A DNA stretch of 15,091 nt from the NCBI GenBank assembly GCA_017608775.1, contig JAFCFF010000008.1, positions 1-15,091 of the forward strand, given 5' to 3'. This document shows, in pieces, positions 1 to 6,332 of the stretch. The DNA is from Candidatus Iainarchaeum sp. (GTDB lineage Archaea; Iainarchaeota; Iainarchaeia; Iainarchaeales; JAFCFF01). The notes beneath the pieces are model-generated. The model made no database searches. It had not been told where the DNA came from and worked only from the letters and a program-made list of their open reading frames with translations. Numbering within the stretch: the stretch's first letter is position 1; each line of letters begins with the position of its first letter. The position numbers were made by a program, and so were the translations under genes.

Positions 1-46
1 AGAAGACAATGAAGAAAACCTTTGCTGCCTTGTTTAGGCCTTCCAT
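1..46 (-). CDS. partial membrane protein N-terminus (cut by window edge)
   Basis: On the minus strand an ATG at 44-46 opens a frame that runs to the window edge without a stop and reads MEGLNKAAKVFFIVF, a short polar start followed by a hydrophobic stretch, as in a signal peptide or first membrane segment. A TATA-like element (67-77) is centred about 26 bp upstream of the ATG, which fits a leaderless archaeal transcript. No function can be given from 15 residues. The alternative is the 3' end of a plus-strand gene stopping with TAA at 51-53 and followed by a T-run at 60-73; the sequence cannot exclude this. Confidence 0.4.
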   Translation of the reverse strand, partial: MEGLNKAAKVFFIVF

Positions 47-66
47 ATACTAAACTTAGTTTTTTT

Positions 67-77
67 CTATTTTAATA
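67..77 (-). promoter_or_regulatory. TATA-like box of the partial edge gene
   Basis: Minus-strand TATTAAAATAG is centred about 26 bp before the ATG at 46. No Shine-Dalgarno motif is present, which fits leaderless expression. Confidence 0.35.
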
Positions 78-92
78 CTTTATCCCTCTTTT

Positions 93-680
93 CTACAAAA
101 ACCGCTTTTCCTTTCCAAGTTGTTTTATAATCTCTCCGATGACATCGGAAATTGTTTCATCCCACATAGCTAGGCACGCCTCTCTTATCAGGTCATATAG
201 GTTGTGATAGATAATAAGATCAAGCTCTTTTGTGTCTTCAGATATAAAATATCTTTGCCATATTCCCGGAACCTCACTTCCCCTTGCCTCTACCCTTACC
301 CTAAAATAACTTTGTGGCAGGCTTACCAGCTCCTCAAGCCTAGGCCATTTCTTTCTCTTTCCCTTGTTGTCAACATACTTCTCGCATTCCTTTCTCCATT
401 TTTCCATAAGATCATAGTCAAACTTTATGTTTAGCCAGGCTTCCTCAAAACCCGCGTTATAAGCATAAAAAGGTCTTGAGTAGTGTTCAAACACATCTTT
501 GATTGTTTTTCTAAAATCTCCCTCACCATCCTTTTTCTCTCTTTGTAAAATTCTTATGTTTTTTCCCTCAAAAAAACCAACAGTTAGGAGCTCCCCATCT
601 TGAGGACTTAGGGAGGTTGTCTCAACATCGATGACAGTTCCCTCAACACCCAGGGGCAAGGTCCAAGTTCTCTTTATCAT
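93..680 (-). CDS. DEDD/RNase H-like 3'-5' exonuclease-family protein
   Basis: A 195-residue protein with the three spaced motifs of a DEDD-superfamily exonuclease, closest in pattern to the YprB/RNase_H_2 type. Motif I is DVETT with acids D18 and E20. Motif II is YNAGFEEAWL with N75, F78 and E79, where the usual Asp is Glu. Motif III is YHNLYDL with Y158, H159 and D163. Such proteins cut DNA or RNA from the 3' end with two metal ions. The protein is a stand-alone domain with no fused helicase or polymerase, and the basic insert at 97-115 is not typical. The ATG at 680 has no clear Shine-Dalgarno motif; a weak TATA-like AT-rich stretch near 703-709 would suit leaderless expression. The gene is divergent from the TTG-started gene at 815. 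Family assignment rests on motifs; activity is inferred. Confidence 0.6.
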   Translation of the reverse strand: MIKRTWTLPLGVEGTVIDVETTSLSPQDGELLTVGFFEGKNIRILQREKKDGEGDFRKTIKDVFEHYSRPFYAYNAGFEEAWLNIKFDYDLMEKWRKECEKYVDNKGKRKKWPRLEELVSLPQSYFRVRVEARGSEVPGIWQRYFISEDTKELDLIIYHNLYDLIREACLAMWDETISDVIGEIIKQLGKEKRFL

Positions 681-763
681 AGTTCTATAACCACAAAAAC
701 CTTTAATCTTTTTTCCCTGTTTTCCCTTATTTTTTTAAATGTTTTCCAAATCCGGTTTCATGG

Positions 764-782
764 AAAGAGTTTTAAACTCTTT
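764..782 (+). promoter_or_regulatory. TATA box inside a 19-bp perfect palindrome
   Basis: AAAGAGTTT-T-AAACTCTTT has two perfect 9-bp arms around one base at 773. Its core TTTTAAA lies about 26 bp before the expected transcription start near 799, so it can be the TATA box of the gene at 815. The long symmetry may also make it a repressor operator. It is recorded on the plus strand because the spacing fits that gene. Confidence 0.5.
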
Positions 783-801
783 ATTTTAAGAATAGTTATT
801 T

Positions 802-809
802 AGGAGGTG
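802..809 (+). promoter_or_regulatory. Shine-Dalgarno site fixing a TTG start
   Basis: AGGAGGTG, a full complement of the archaeal 16S 3' end, ends 5 nt before the TTG at 815. There is no in-frame ATG between this site and the conserved protein start, so the site decides the start codon. Confidence 0.75.
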
Positions 810-814
810 TTATT

Positions 815-1063
815 TTGGAGGAGATAGGAGAGGTTGTCCATTTTTATGACAAAATAGGTGTTGCTGTTCTTGACCTAAAAAAACCGCTAAGAGTTGGAGA
901 CAAAATTTCCTTTAAGAACGCTGCAGGAGATACCCTATTCGAACAAGATGTAACATCGATGCAGATAGAGCACCAAAACATCGAGGAGGCAAAGGCAGGA
1001 GACATGATTGGCCTGAAGACAGACCAAAAAGTTCACAAGGGAAATAAAGTCTATAAACTCTAA
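815..1063 (+). CDS. EF-Tu domain-2-like small beta-barrel protein
   Basis: An 82-residue single-domain protein resembling domain 2 of translation GTPases (EF-Tu/IF-2) and the C-terminal domain of some U32 peptidases. Typical features are an opening strand IGEVVHFYDKIGVAVLDL, the turn LRVGDKI near 25-31, the FEQDVTSMQIEH core near 42-53 and the closing GNKVYKL. It has no GTPase domain. Proteins of this kind are annotated as translation elongation factor-like, but their role is not established. The start is TTG with a perfect Shine-Dalgarno motif 5 nt upstream and a palindromic TATA box. Its TAA stop (1061-1063) overlaps the TAG of the convergent gene at 1060-1335. Confidence 0.75.
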   Translation: MEEIGEVVHFYDKIGVAVLDLKKPLRVGDKISFKNAAGDTLFEQDVTSMQIEHQNIEEAKAGDMIGLKTDQKVHKGNKVYKL

Positions 1064-1335
1064 AGCCAACTTTTACTTTTTTTCAACAACAAGTAGAATT
1101 CCTTCAGTTTTTTCTCTTTTTTTTCTAAGTCATCAAGCTCAATTTCTTCCAACCCGTTCTCTTTTCTTTCCTTGTTTATGTTGTTTTCAATAAACTTCCT
1201 TATATCTTCAAAAAACTCCTTGAACGAAACATCTCTTTTCAAGACAAGCCTGTAGTTTGTTCCGTCAATAAGCCATATAACAATTTCAACAACTTCTTTT
1301 TTTCCTGGCTTTATCTCAAAACCACTTATCCTCAT
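1060..1335 (-). CDS. small charged hypothetical protein
   Basis: A 91-residue protein I do not recognise. The first 35 residues look like a two- or three-strand beta unit (FEIKPGKKEVVEIVIWLIDGTNYRLVL in part), followed by a strongly charged helical half rich in Lys and Glu (from about residue 38 to the end). It has no signal peptide or Cys. The ATG at 1335 is preceded by AGAGG at 1343-1347 (7-nt spacing), and a TATA-like TTTAAA lies near 1371-1376, giving a short leader. Its stop codon overlaps the stop of the convergent gene at 815-1063. Even spacing of signals and codon use like its neighbours support a real gene; the function is unknown. Confidence 0.6.
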   Translation of the reverse strand: MRISGFEIKPGKKEVVEIVIWLIDGTNYRLVLKRDVSFKEFFEDIRKFIENNINKERKENGLEEIELDDLEKKEKKLKEFYLLLKKSKSWL

Positions 1336-1417
1336 CCAAAATCCTCTATCACTAACACAAATAAAAACAATTAGTTTAAATTAATTTCAATTTTCCGATT
1401 AAAAACAGAAAAGGAAT

Positions 1418-1449
1418 AATTTAAATTTACTTTATCTTTTTATAATTAA
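1418..1449 (+). promoter_or_regulatory. TATA-like promoter region for the Lys-rich peptide
   Basis: Two AT boxes are visible: ATTTAAATTT at about 1418-1427 and TTTTTATAATT at 1437-1447. The second is about 30 bp before the ATG at 1472. Either could place a transcript start just ahead of the G-rich ribosome-binding stretch at 1460-1464. Confidence 0.35.
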
Positions 1450-1471
1450 CAACTTTTATGGGGGAAATAAA

Positions 1472-1525
1472 ATGGCAAAGAGAAAGGCAAAGAAAAAAGC
1501 TAAGAAGAAGAAAAAAAAGAGATAA
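1472..1525 (+). CDS. 17-residue Lys/Arg peptide
   Basis: ATG to TAA encodes MAKRKAKKKAKKKKKKR: 11 Lys, 2 Arg, 3 Ala and the initiator Met, net charge about +13. A G-rich run (GGGGGA, 1460-1465) sits 6 nt upstream as a possible ribosome-binding site, TATA-like boxes precede it, and a T-rich terminator follows at once, so this looks like a complete one-gene unit. The composition is that of a nucleic-acid-binding tail, similar to the end of the protein at 5532-6332. An overlapping ATG at 1458 opens another frame with poor composition. It may be a genuine micro-protein or a small RNA with a chance frame; I favour the protein. Confidence 0.45.
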   Translation: MAKRKAKKKAKKKKKKR

Positions 1526-1528
1526 GAT

Positions 1529-1570
1529 AGTTTTTTGTTTTTTAATTTTCTTTTTTCTTTTCTTTTTATT
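1529..1570 (+). terminator. T-rich archaeal terminator
   Basis: Several runs of 4-6 T separated by single bases directly follow the stop of the Lys-rich peptide gene. Such poly-U tracts without a hairpin are the usual archaeal termination signal. The tract abuts the stop of the convergent gene at 1566. Confidence 0.6.
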
Positions 1571-2666
1571 TTTTAACATTTCTCTGTTTTGGTCTTCGAG
1601 TTTTTGTTTTTAGTGTTTTCCTTAGTTTTTCCAACTTTGAAATAAGTTCTCTTTTTTCTTTGGTAAGTTTCTTTTTTTCTATTTCTCCCACAAGTTTTCC
1701 AAACGCAGATTCTAGGGCAACTTCCCTAACTCTCCATCCCTCCCAAATCTTTGTTTGAAACTCCACGTGTTTTTCATAAAGTATTTTTAAGGCCTTTTTA
1801 GCCTCGGAATGGGAGAAAACTCTGTCAAGCTCATTGGCAAGAAAAATTGTTGTGTTGTTATTGGAGGGCAAATGAAAAACAATCTCAAAAATACTTGATA
1901 AAACACCAATTCTTTCCAGGGTTGATTTCAATTTTTCTTTACCCCCAAATCGTTCCATGTATAAACGTAAAATAAATCCTCGCAAGGCGTTTAACTTCAG
2001 CCCTCTTCTGAGAAGTGCCTCAACAATTTTTTCTTTTTTCAAAGTTTTGAGATTGTGTTCTTTAAGTCCCTCTACTTTTACCAATCTTCGCCATCTCTCT
2101 TTGGTGTTGACAGCAAGAGTAGTTAAGAGCCTTATATTTTCGTAAACAAATTCATGTAGTTTTTTATAGGCCAGAAGCTCCTGCATGTATTTTTCCGGAA
2201 TATAAATCTTCAAAAATATCTTTTCGTTTACTCTATATGTTTTTAGCCTCCATCCCTTTTTCAATAGGATTTCATATATTTTATAAGGAAACTCTGCACT
2301 GACTATCTTGGTTTTAGAAACTTCATGAGTTCTGGTCCTTGTCTTAAACAACCTTTTCCATATTTCCCATTCGTTTTCATCATAGTAAATAGGGATCTTC
2401 GCAAGTTTTAGTCTAACTTCAGATCTTTGTTTTGTTTTGACTTCTTCTACTCCAAAACTAACATAATTTTCAGGGTTTTCCCAAGACACAAAATTTATCT
2501 CTGCAAATCCCTCTCTTCCTGTTTCCAAAAGTTGAAATCTTTCAATATCCTCATTTGTTATTTTTTCTTTTTTCCATCTTCTTTCTCTTAGATTCTCAAG
2601 CAGTCTTTTCACAAACCCAACTTCGTTTTTTGAGTCTAACAACATCTTTAGAATGCTCAGGGCCAT
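1566..2666 (-). CDS. basic hypothetical protein, 366 aa
   Basis: I do not recognise this protein. It is rich in Lys, Arg, Glu and Leu, has no Cys, no signal peptide and no membrane segment, and reads as an alpha/beta N-terminal half (to about 175) followed by a mainly helical half. The last 45 residues are a coiled-coil-like Lys/Glu stretch running into a basic tail (TRRPKQRNVKK). The charge suggests nucleic-acid binding or ribosome association, which is inference from composition only. The ATG at 2666 has no Shine-Dalgarno motif, but a TATA box at 2686-2697 is about 25 bp upstream, fitting leaderless expression separate from uppP, whose stop is 36 nt upstream. Confidence 0.65.
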   Translation of the reverse strand: MALSILKMLLDSKNEVGFVKRLLENLRERRWKKEKITNEDIERFQLLETGREGFAEINFVSWENPENYVSFGVEEVKTKQRSEVRLKLAKIPIYYDENEWEIWKRLFKTRTRTHEVSKTKIVSAEFPYKIYEILLKKGWRLKTYRVNEKIFLKIYIPEKYMQELLAYKKLHEFVYENIRLLTTLAVNTKERWRRLVKVEGLKEHNLKTLKKEKIVEALLRRGLKLNALRGFILRLYMERFGGKEKLKSTLERIGVLSSIFEIVFHLPSNNNTTIFLANELDRVFSHSEAKKALKILYEKHVEFQTKIWEGWRVREVALESAFGKLVGEIEKKKLTKEKRELISKLEKLRKTLKTKTRRPKQRNVKK

Positions 2667-2685
2667 ACAGGAATAGTTTTCCTTC

Positions 2686-2697
2686 TTTTTTAAAATA
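2686..2697 (-). promoter_or_regulatory. TATA box between uppP and the 366-aa gene
   Basis: Minus-strand ATTTTAAAAAAG is centred about 25 bp before the ATG at 2666, inside the 36-nt gap after the uppP-like gene. Confidence 0.45.
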
Positions 2698-2702
2698 TTT
2701 GT

Positions 2703-3497
2703 TTACAAAAAGCCAGAAAGTATTGCCAGAAAACCAATAAAAACAGCAAACCACCCAAAGTTAATTTTTCCTGCTATTTTCATAAGCAGGGAAATTGTTA
2801 TAAGGCCAAAAACAAAACTTGTGATCACAGCCACCAGAAAATCAAGGGTCAGGAGCACTCTTTGGGTCAAAAGCACAAAAACCCCCAAAAGAAAAACAAT
2901 CGGAATGCTCAAAAGAAAACTTAGTCTTAGGGCTTGTTTTCCCTCAACTTTTCTGAAAAGCAGAGTTGCCAGTGTTAGGCCAGACCTGCTTAATCCGGGA
3001 AGAACTGAAAACCCCTGGGCTATCCCAACAACAAAACCATCTTTGTTTTCGATTTTTTTTCTTGTTCCTGTTTTTTTACTTATCTGAACAATTCCGGTAA
3101 CAACAAGCAAAACACCAATCAAAATCATGATAGTTTTTCCAGGAAAATTAATTTTTTCCAAAAGAAAAAACAAGGGAATACCAACAAGAAGACTGAAAAA
3201 AGTTCCCACAACAATAAAAAGACAAAGTCTCTCTGTTTCTGTCTTTCTTTTTTTAAAAAAAACACTGAAAAAACTGGGTTTTACTCTTGTAAGATCTACT
3301 AGATTTACTATGTCTTTTCTAAAATAAATCAAAGCAGCAAACAAAGTTCCTATATGTAGGGCCAGGCTTACGGACAAGACCTCAGCAAAACTTTTTCCAA
3401 AAAACTTTATCATAACCAGGGAGTTTATTCCCTGACTGCTTATCGGAAGCCACTCTGTTATGCCTTGTATCGCTCCAACCACCAAAGCTTCTAACAT
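2703..3497 (-). CDS. uppP: UppP/BacA-family polyprenyl-diphosphate phosphatase
   Basis: A 264-residue polytopic membrane protein of the BacA/UppP family, which removes one phosphate from isoprenyl-diphosphate lipid carriers so that they can be reused in glycan assembly; in archaea the substrate would be a dolichyl-type lipid. Motif 1 is QGITEWLPISSQG (residues 11-23, with the QxxxE pair Q11/E15). Motif 2 is PGLSRSGLT (167-175, with R171). The His that follows the SSxG of bacterial enzymes is Ile24 here. The ATG at 3497 is chosen because the family motif begins at once and GTGAG precedes it by 4 nt; a longer frame would overlap rad50. It lies 7 nt after the rad50 stop, so the two are probably co-transcribed and translationally coupled. 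Confidence 0.85.
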   Translation of the reverse strand: MLEALVVGAIQGITEWLPISSQGINSLVMIKFFGKSFAEVLSVSLALHIGTLFAALIYFRKDIVNLVDLTRVKPSFFSVFFKKRKTETERLCLFIVVGTFFSLLVGIPLFFLLEKINFPGKTIMILIGVLLVVTGIVQISKKTGTRKKIENKDGFVVGIAQGFSVLPGLSRSGLTLATLLFRKVEGKQALRLSFLLSIPIVFLLGVFVLLTQRVLLTLDFLVAVITSFVFGLITISLLMKIAGKINFGWFAVFIGFLAILSGFL

Positions 3498-3504
3498 TTT
3501 CTCA

Positions 3505-5478
3505 CTATTCAAAAACCTGGATTTCCGTAAACCCATCTTTTTCCTTGTCTCTCTCAAAAAAGAAAACCCTTCCAGTGTCCTTGAGCCTCTCATCATGAGT
3601 TACTATGAAAATCTGGTCTATAAACTCAGGAAGCTTTTCCCTAAATATTTCCTTCATCTTCTCAACAGCAGCGTCGTCTAGGTTGTGAGTTGGTTCGTCC
3701 AAGATAAGCCATGACAGGTTTCTTGCCAAGACAAGGGCAAAGACAATTCTTAATGCTAGGGCAAGGGAGGAACGTTCCCCGCCAGACAGCCTTTCAACGG
3801 TTTTCCATTCTTTTGCTCCCTCCTCATAAACCTTGATCAGATATCCGTCCTCCTCAACAAAAATCTTAACATTTGTGTAGTCGGCATAGGGATAAAGCTG
3901 TCTCCAAACATCCTCCAAGGCGTTATTTATACTCCCTATCAGAATATGTCTCATCTCTTCCTGAACCTCTAGAAGAGCGTTCACAAAATAATCAAGCTGG
4001 GAAAGGCCATAGTTTATTTCCGTTAGCTCGGTTCTTCTTTCTCTAATATCCTCTTCGATCTTCTTGAATATGGAAATTTCCTTTTCTATGCCTGACAAAA
4101 GCTCAGCAACCCGGTTTCTTTCTCTTTCCATGGAAAAAACCCTTTCTTTCAGCCTCTTAACTTCCTCTGAGTTTTTAATCAGGTTCTCATTTGCCTTTAA
4201 AAAAGCCTTTTCATCAACCCTGATATCCTTTAGATTCTTTTCTGTTTGTTGCTTTTCTCCTATCAACCTCTCTTGTTTTTTCTTTTTTTCCAGATACTCT
4301 TTCCATCTCTCAAAATTTCTTTCTTTTTCTCTTAGCTCGGACTCAAGAACCCCAAGCTTTTCCTTGTGAGTTTTCCTTTCTTTTCTTAAAACATCAATCT
4401 CTTTTTCAAGCACATTGATTTTCTCCCTTACTTCCTTTAGGTGTTTTTCCCTGTCTTCCTTCCTAAAAGGCCTTTCACAAACAGGACACTTTCCCTCGAT
4501 ACTCTTGATCTTGCTGAACCCCTCCTCTAGATTTTTCATCAACCCGATTTTTTCCCCTAAAATGCTTTCCTTGTTTTCTAGTTTTTCCCTTATTTTGTTT
4601 AGCTTTTCTCTTGTGGTTTTTACCTCTTCTTCCTTAACTTCCTCTGGTTTTTCTCCAGACAACAGGCTTATCTTTGTCTCTAATGTTAAAAGCTTTTTTT
4701 TAAGTTCCTCGTATCTTTCAACCTCCTTCTTCAACTTGCCTAGTTTTTCCTCTCCTTCTCTTAGTTCTTTCTCCCTTCTTTTTATCAGCGCCATCAGCTC
4801 TTCTTTGTCTTTCATTAACTTTCTTCCCTCCAACCTGACCTCCTCTCTTCTTTTTTGTAAGGTTTCAAGATCTTTTTGCTTAAACTCTCTCTCCATTTTT
4901 TCTAAGATATCTTTTCTGTCCTCAAACATCATTCTCAACCTGTTTCTTAGGGTATTTCCGTTAAGCCTTACCTCCTCATAAAGTTTTATGTTTAGAAGGT
5001 CATCAACCTTTTCCCTCCTTTCCTTAGGGGTTAGCTTGAGAAAAAAATCAATCTCATTCTGCTCGCTGTAAACTGCTCTTGAAAATAGGTTGTAGTCAAT
5101 CTCAAGAATCTTGGAGACCTCTTCGTTAACCTCTCTTGGCTTGAAGGCAAGTATTGTTCCATTTTTTGAGAGCCTTGCCTCCTGGCTCTTTCCTCTTGCT
5201 ATCTCCCTTTCTATTTCGTATTTTTCGTTGTTGTATTTAAAAACCAGCTTTACCCTTGCCCTGTTTTTTTCCTCTGGTTTTTCCATTATCATGTCTTCCA
5301 GCCTAACCCTCTTTGACTGTGCAGACGGAAAGGTTCCAAACAAGGCAAAACTTATGGCATCCAAAATAGAGGACTTGCCAGCCCCCATTTTCCCAACAAC
5401 GATGTTTGTTCCTTTCTCAAAGTTTATCCTTGTGTCTAGGTGTGTCTTCCAGTTTTCAAGTTTCAACGACAGGATCAT
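3505..5478 (-). CDS. rad50: Rad50 double-strand-break repair ATPase (short form)
   Basis: A 657-residue SMC-like ATPase. It shows Walker A GKMGAGKSS (29-37), the Q-loop Gln in YSEQNE (Q140), long Lys/Glu coiled coils on both sides of a zinc hook CPVC (331-334), signature LSGGE (564-568), Walker B LILDEP (591-596), D-loop HNLDD (598-602) and the switch His in VTHDE (H628). With Mre11, Rad50 tethers and processes DNA ends. It is shorter than most archaeal Rad50 proteins (about 850-900 residues); the shortening lies in the coiled-coil arms, while the heads and hook are complete. No mre11, herA or nurA gene is adjacent. The ATG at 5478 lies about 26 bp from a TATA element with no Shine-Dalgarno motif, so it is probably leaderless. 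uppP follows after 7 nt. Confidence 0.95.
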   Translation of the reverse strand: MILSLKLENWKTHLDTRINFEKGTNIVVGKMGAGKSSILDAISFALFGTFPSAQSKRVRLEDMIMEKPEEKNRARVKLVFKYNNEKYEIEREIARGKSQEARLSKNGTILAFKPREVNEEVSKILEIDYNLFSRAVYSEQNEIDFFLKLTPKERREKVDDLLNIKLYEEVRLNGNTLRNRLRMMFEDRKDILEKMEREFKQKDLETLQKRREEVRLEGRKLMKDKEELMALIKRREKELREGEEKLGKLKKEVERYEELKKKLLTLETKISLLSGEKPEEVKEEEVKTTREKLNKIREKLENKESILGEKIGLMKNLEEGFSKIKSIEGKCPVCERPFRKEDREKHLKEVREKINVLEKEIDVLRKERKTHKEKLGVLESELREKERNFERWKEYLEKKKKQERLIGEKQQTEKNLKDIRVDEKAFLKANENLIKNSEEVKRLKERVFSMERERNRVAELLSGIEKEISIFKKIEEDIRERRTELTEINYGLSQLDYFVNALLEVQEEMRHILIGSINNALEDVWRQLYPYADYTNVKIFVEEDGYLIKVYEEGAKEWKTVERLSGGERSSLALALRIVFALVLARNLSWLILDEPTHNLDDAAVEKMKEIFREKLPEFIDQIFIVTHDERLKDTGRVFFFERDKEKDGFTEIQVFE

Positions 5479-5496
5479 AATAGCTTCTCTCTATGT

Positions 5497-5510
5497 AATA
5501 TTTTAATATT
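5497..5510. promoter_or_regulatory. near-palindromic TATA box shared by two divergent genes
   Basis: AATATTTTAATATT (arms AATATT around TT) is the only TATA-like element in the 53-nt gap. Its centre is about 26 bp from the rad50 ATG on the minus strand and about 29 bp from the ATG at 5532 on the plus strand. Both genes lack Shine-Dalgarno motifs, so one element could direct two leaderless transcripts. Confidence 0.55.
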
Positions 5511-5531
5511 CTTTCATTTTTTCTTTTTTCA

Positions 5532-6332
5532 ATGCAAAAGCACCTGGTTTTTTCAGTTGCACATCTAGCCTCCTCACCAGTTTTTGAGGACGACTTAAAA
5601 CTCAAAAAGCAGATGAACGACATTTTTGATAAAATCAACATTTTAAAAAGAAAAAAAATCAAAAGAGTTGGTTTTGAGATTTCAGAAGAAGCGTTTTTAT
5701 GGTTAAACAGGCTGATAGAAGTTCTTGAAAGAAAACAAATATATTTTGGAGTAGGCGAGTTTCCTAAATTTGTTGAGAGCTTTAGGGAGCTCACAAAAAA
5801 ACAAGAAATGCCAACAATCACAGAGCTATCCCATACTTTCTTTTCCTATCTGGTTGTTAGAAAACTACAAAAATCAGGCATTGTGGTTGTTCCCCTAGAT
5901 GACCAAAACCTACAAAACAAAGCCTTTGAGGTTTTATCAAAACTAGAAAATTCGGCATATAGGGTTGAGAATATAGCTGAGGAGTTTATAGGGCTTTCAA
6001 TACAACGTTCTCTTTCAATGGCCAGGAAAATAGCTGAGCAAAATATAGAAGCTTCTTTTGTTGGAACGAATCATGCTGAACATCTCAACTTCTTTTTTCC
6101 AGGGTATTTTGAGTATCAAAGACTCACACCAAAACTTAGCCTTCCTTCAATCCTCGAACAAAAAACACATATAATATTCAATAGAGTTGTCAAAGAGAAA
6201 GAGGAAGAAATCAAAAAAACACTGGCTTTTTTAAAAGAGAAGATTAAAGATAGATTACAAAAAATAAAAGAACAAAAAAGACTTAAGCCAAAGAAAAAAG
6301 CAAAAAAGAAAAGGAGAAGACCCTTTGCTTAA
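5532..6332 (+). CDS. hypothetical protein, possibly Tiki/TraB-like, with basic tail
   Basis: A 266-residue protein without signal peptide, membrane segment or Cys. Some spaced elements recall the Tiki/TraB/ChaN superfamily: an early His after a hydrophobic strand (VAH, H11), a strand ending in Glu (RVGFEI, E49), the helix IQRSLSMARKIAEQ (157-170) like the RDxxMAxxI helix, and FVGTNHAEHL (177-186, H181) like the final VGxGH motif. Members of that group include putative metalloproteases. The resemblance is by eye only. After residue 218 the protein turns into a charged helix and ends in KPKKKAKKKRRRPFA (252-266), a likely RNA/DNA or ribosome contact. It is divergent from rad50 and its TAA overlaps the stop of the EF-1beta gene. 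Confidence 0.65.
   Translation: MQKHLVFSVAHLASSPVFEDDLKLKKQMNDIFDKINILKRKKIKRVGFEISEEAFLWLNRLIEVLERKQIYFGVGEFPKFVESFRELTKKQEMPTITELSHTFFSYLVVRKLQKSGIVVVPLDDQNLQNKAFEVLSKLENSAYRVENIAEEFIGLSIQRSLSMARKIAEQNIEASFVGTNHAEHLNFFFPGYFEYQRLTPKLSLPSILEQKTHIIFNRVVKEKEEEIKKTLAFLKEKIKDRLQKIKEQKRLKPKKKAKKKRRRPFA

Noticed and set aside
3..53. plus-strand gene end with TAA at 51-53 and a T-run after it
   Set aside because: Possible, but only 16 codons are visible; the minus-strand start with a well-placed TATA box explains the region slightly better.
1458..1565. longer frame from the ATG at 1458 over the Lys-rich peptide
   Set aside because: It runs through the T-rich terminator and gives a Phe-rich low-complexity product.
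3498..3596. longer uppP frame starting inside rad50
   Set aside because: The added residues are polar and basic and unlike the family; the ATG at 3497 has a GTGAG site and begins the conserved motif.
4415..4981. 188-codon plus-strand open frame
   Set aside because: It lies antisense to the Rad50 coiled coil; its Ser/Phe/Leu-rich product is the mirror of Lys/Glu codons and has no start signals.
5456..5821. 121-codon minus-strand open frame before rad50
   Set aside because: It covers the rad50 promoter and is antisense to the 266-aa gene; composition is a shadow.
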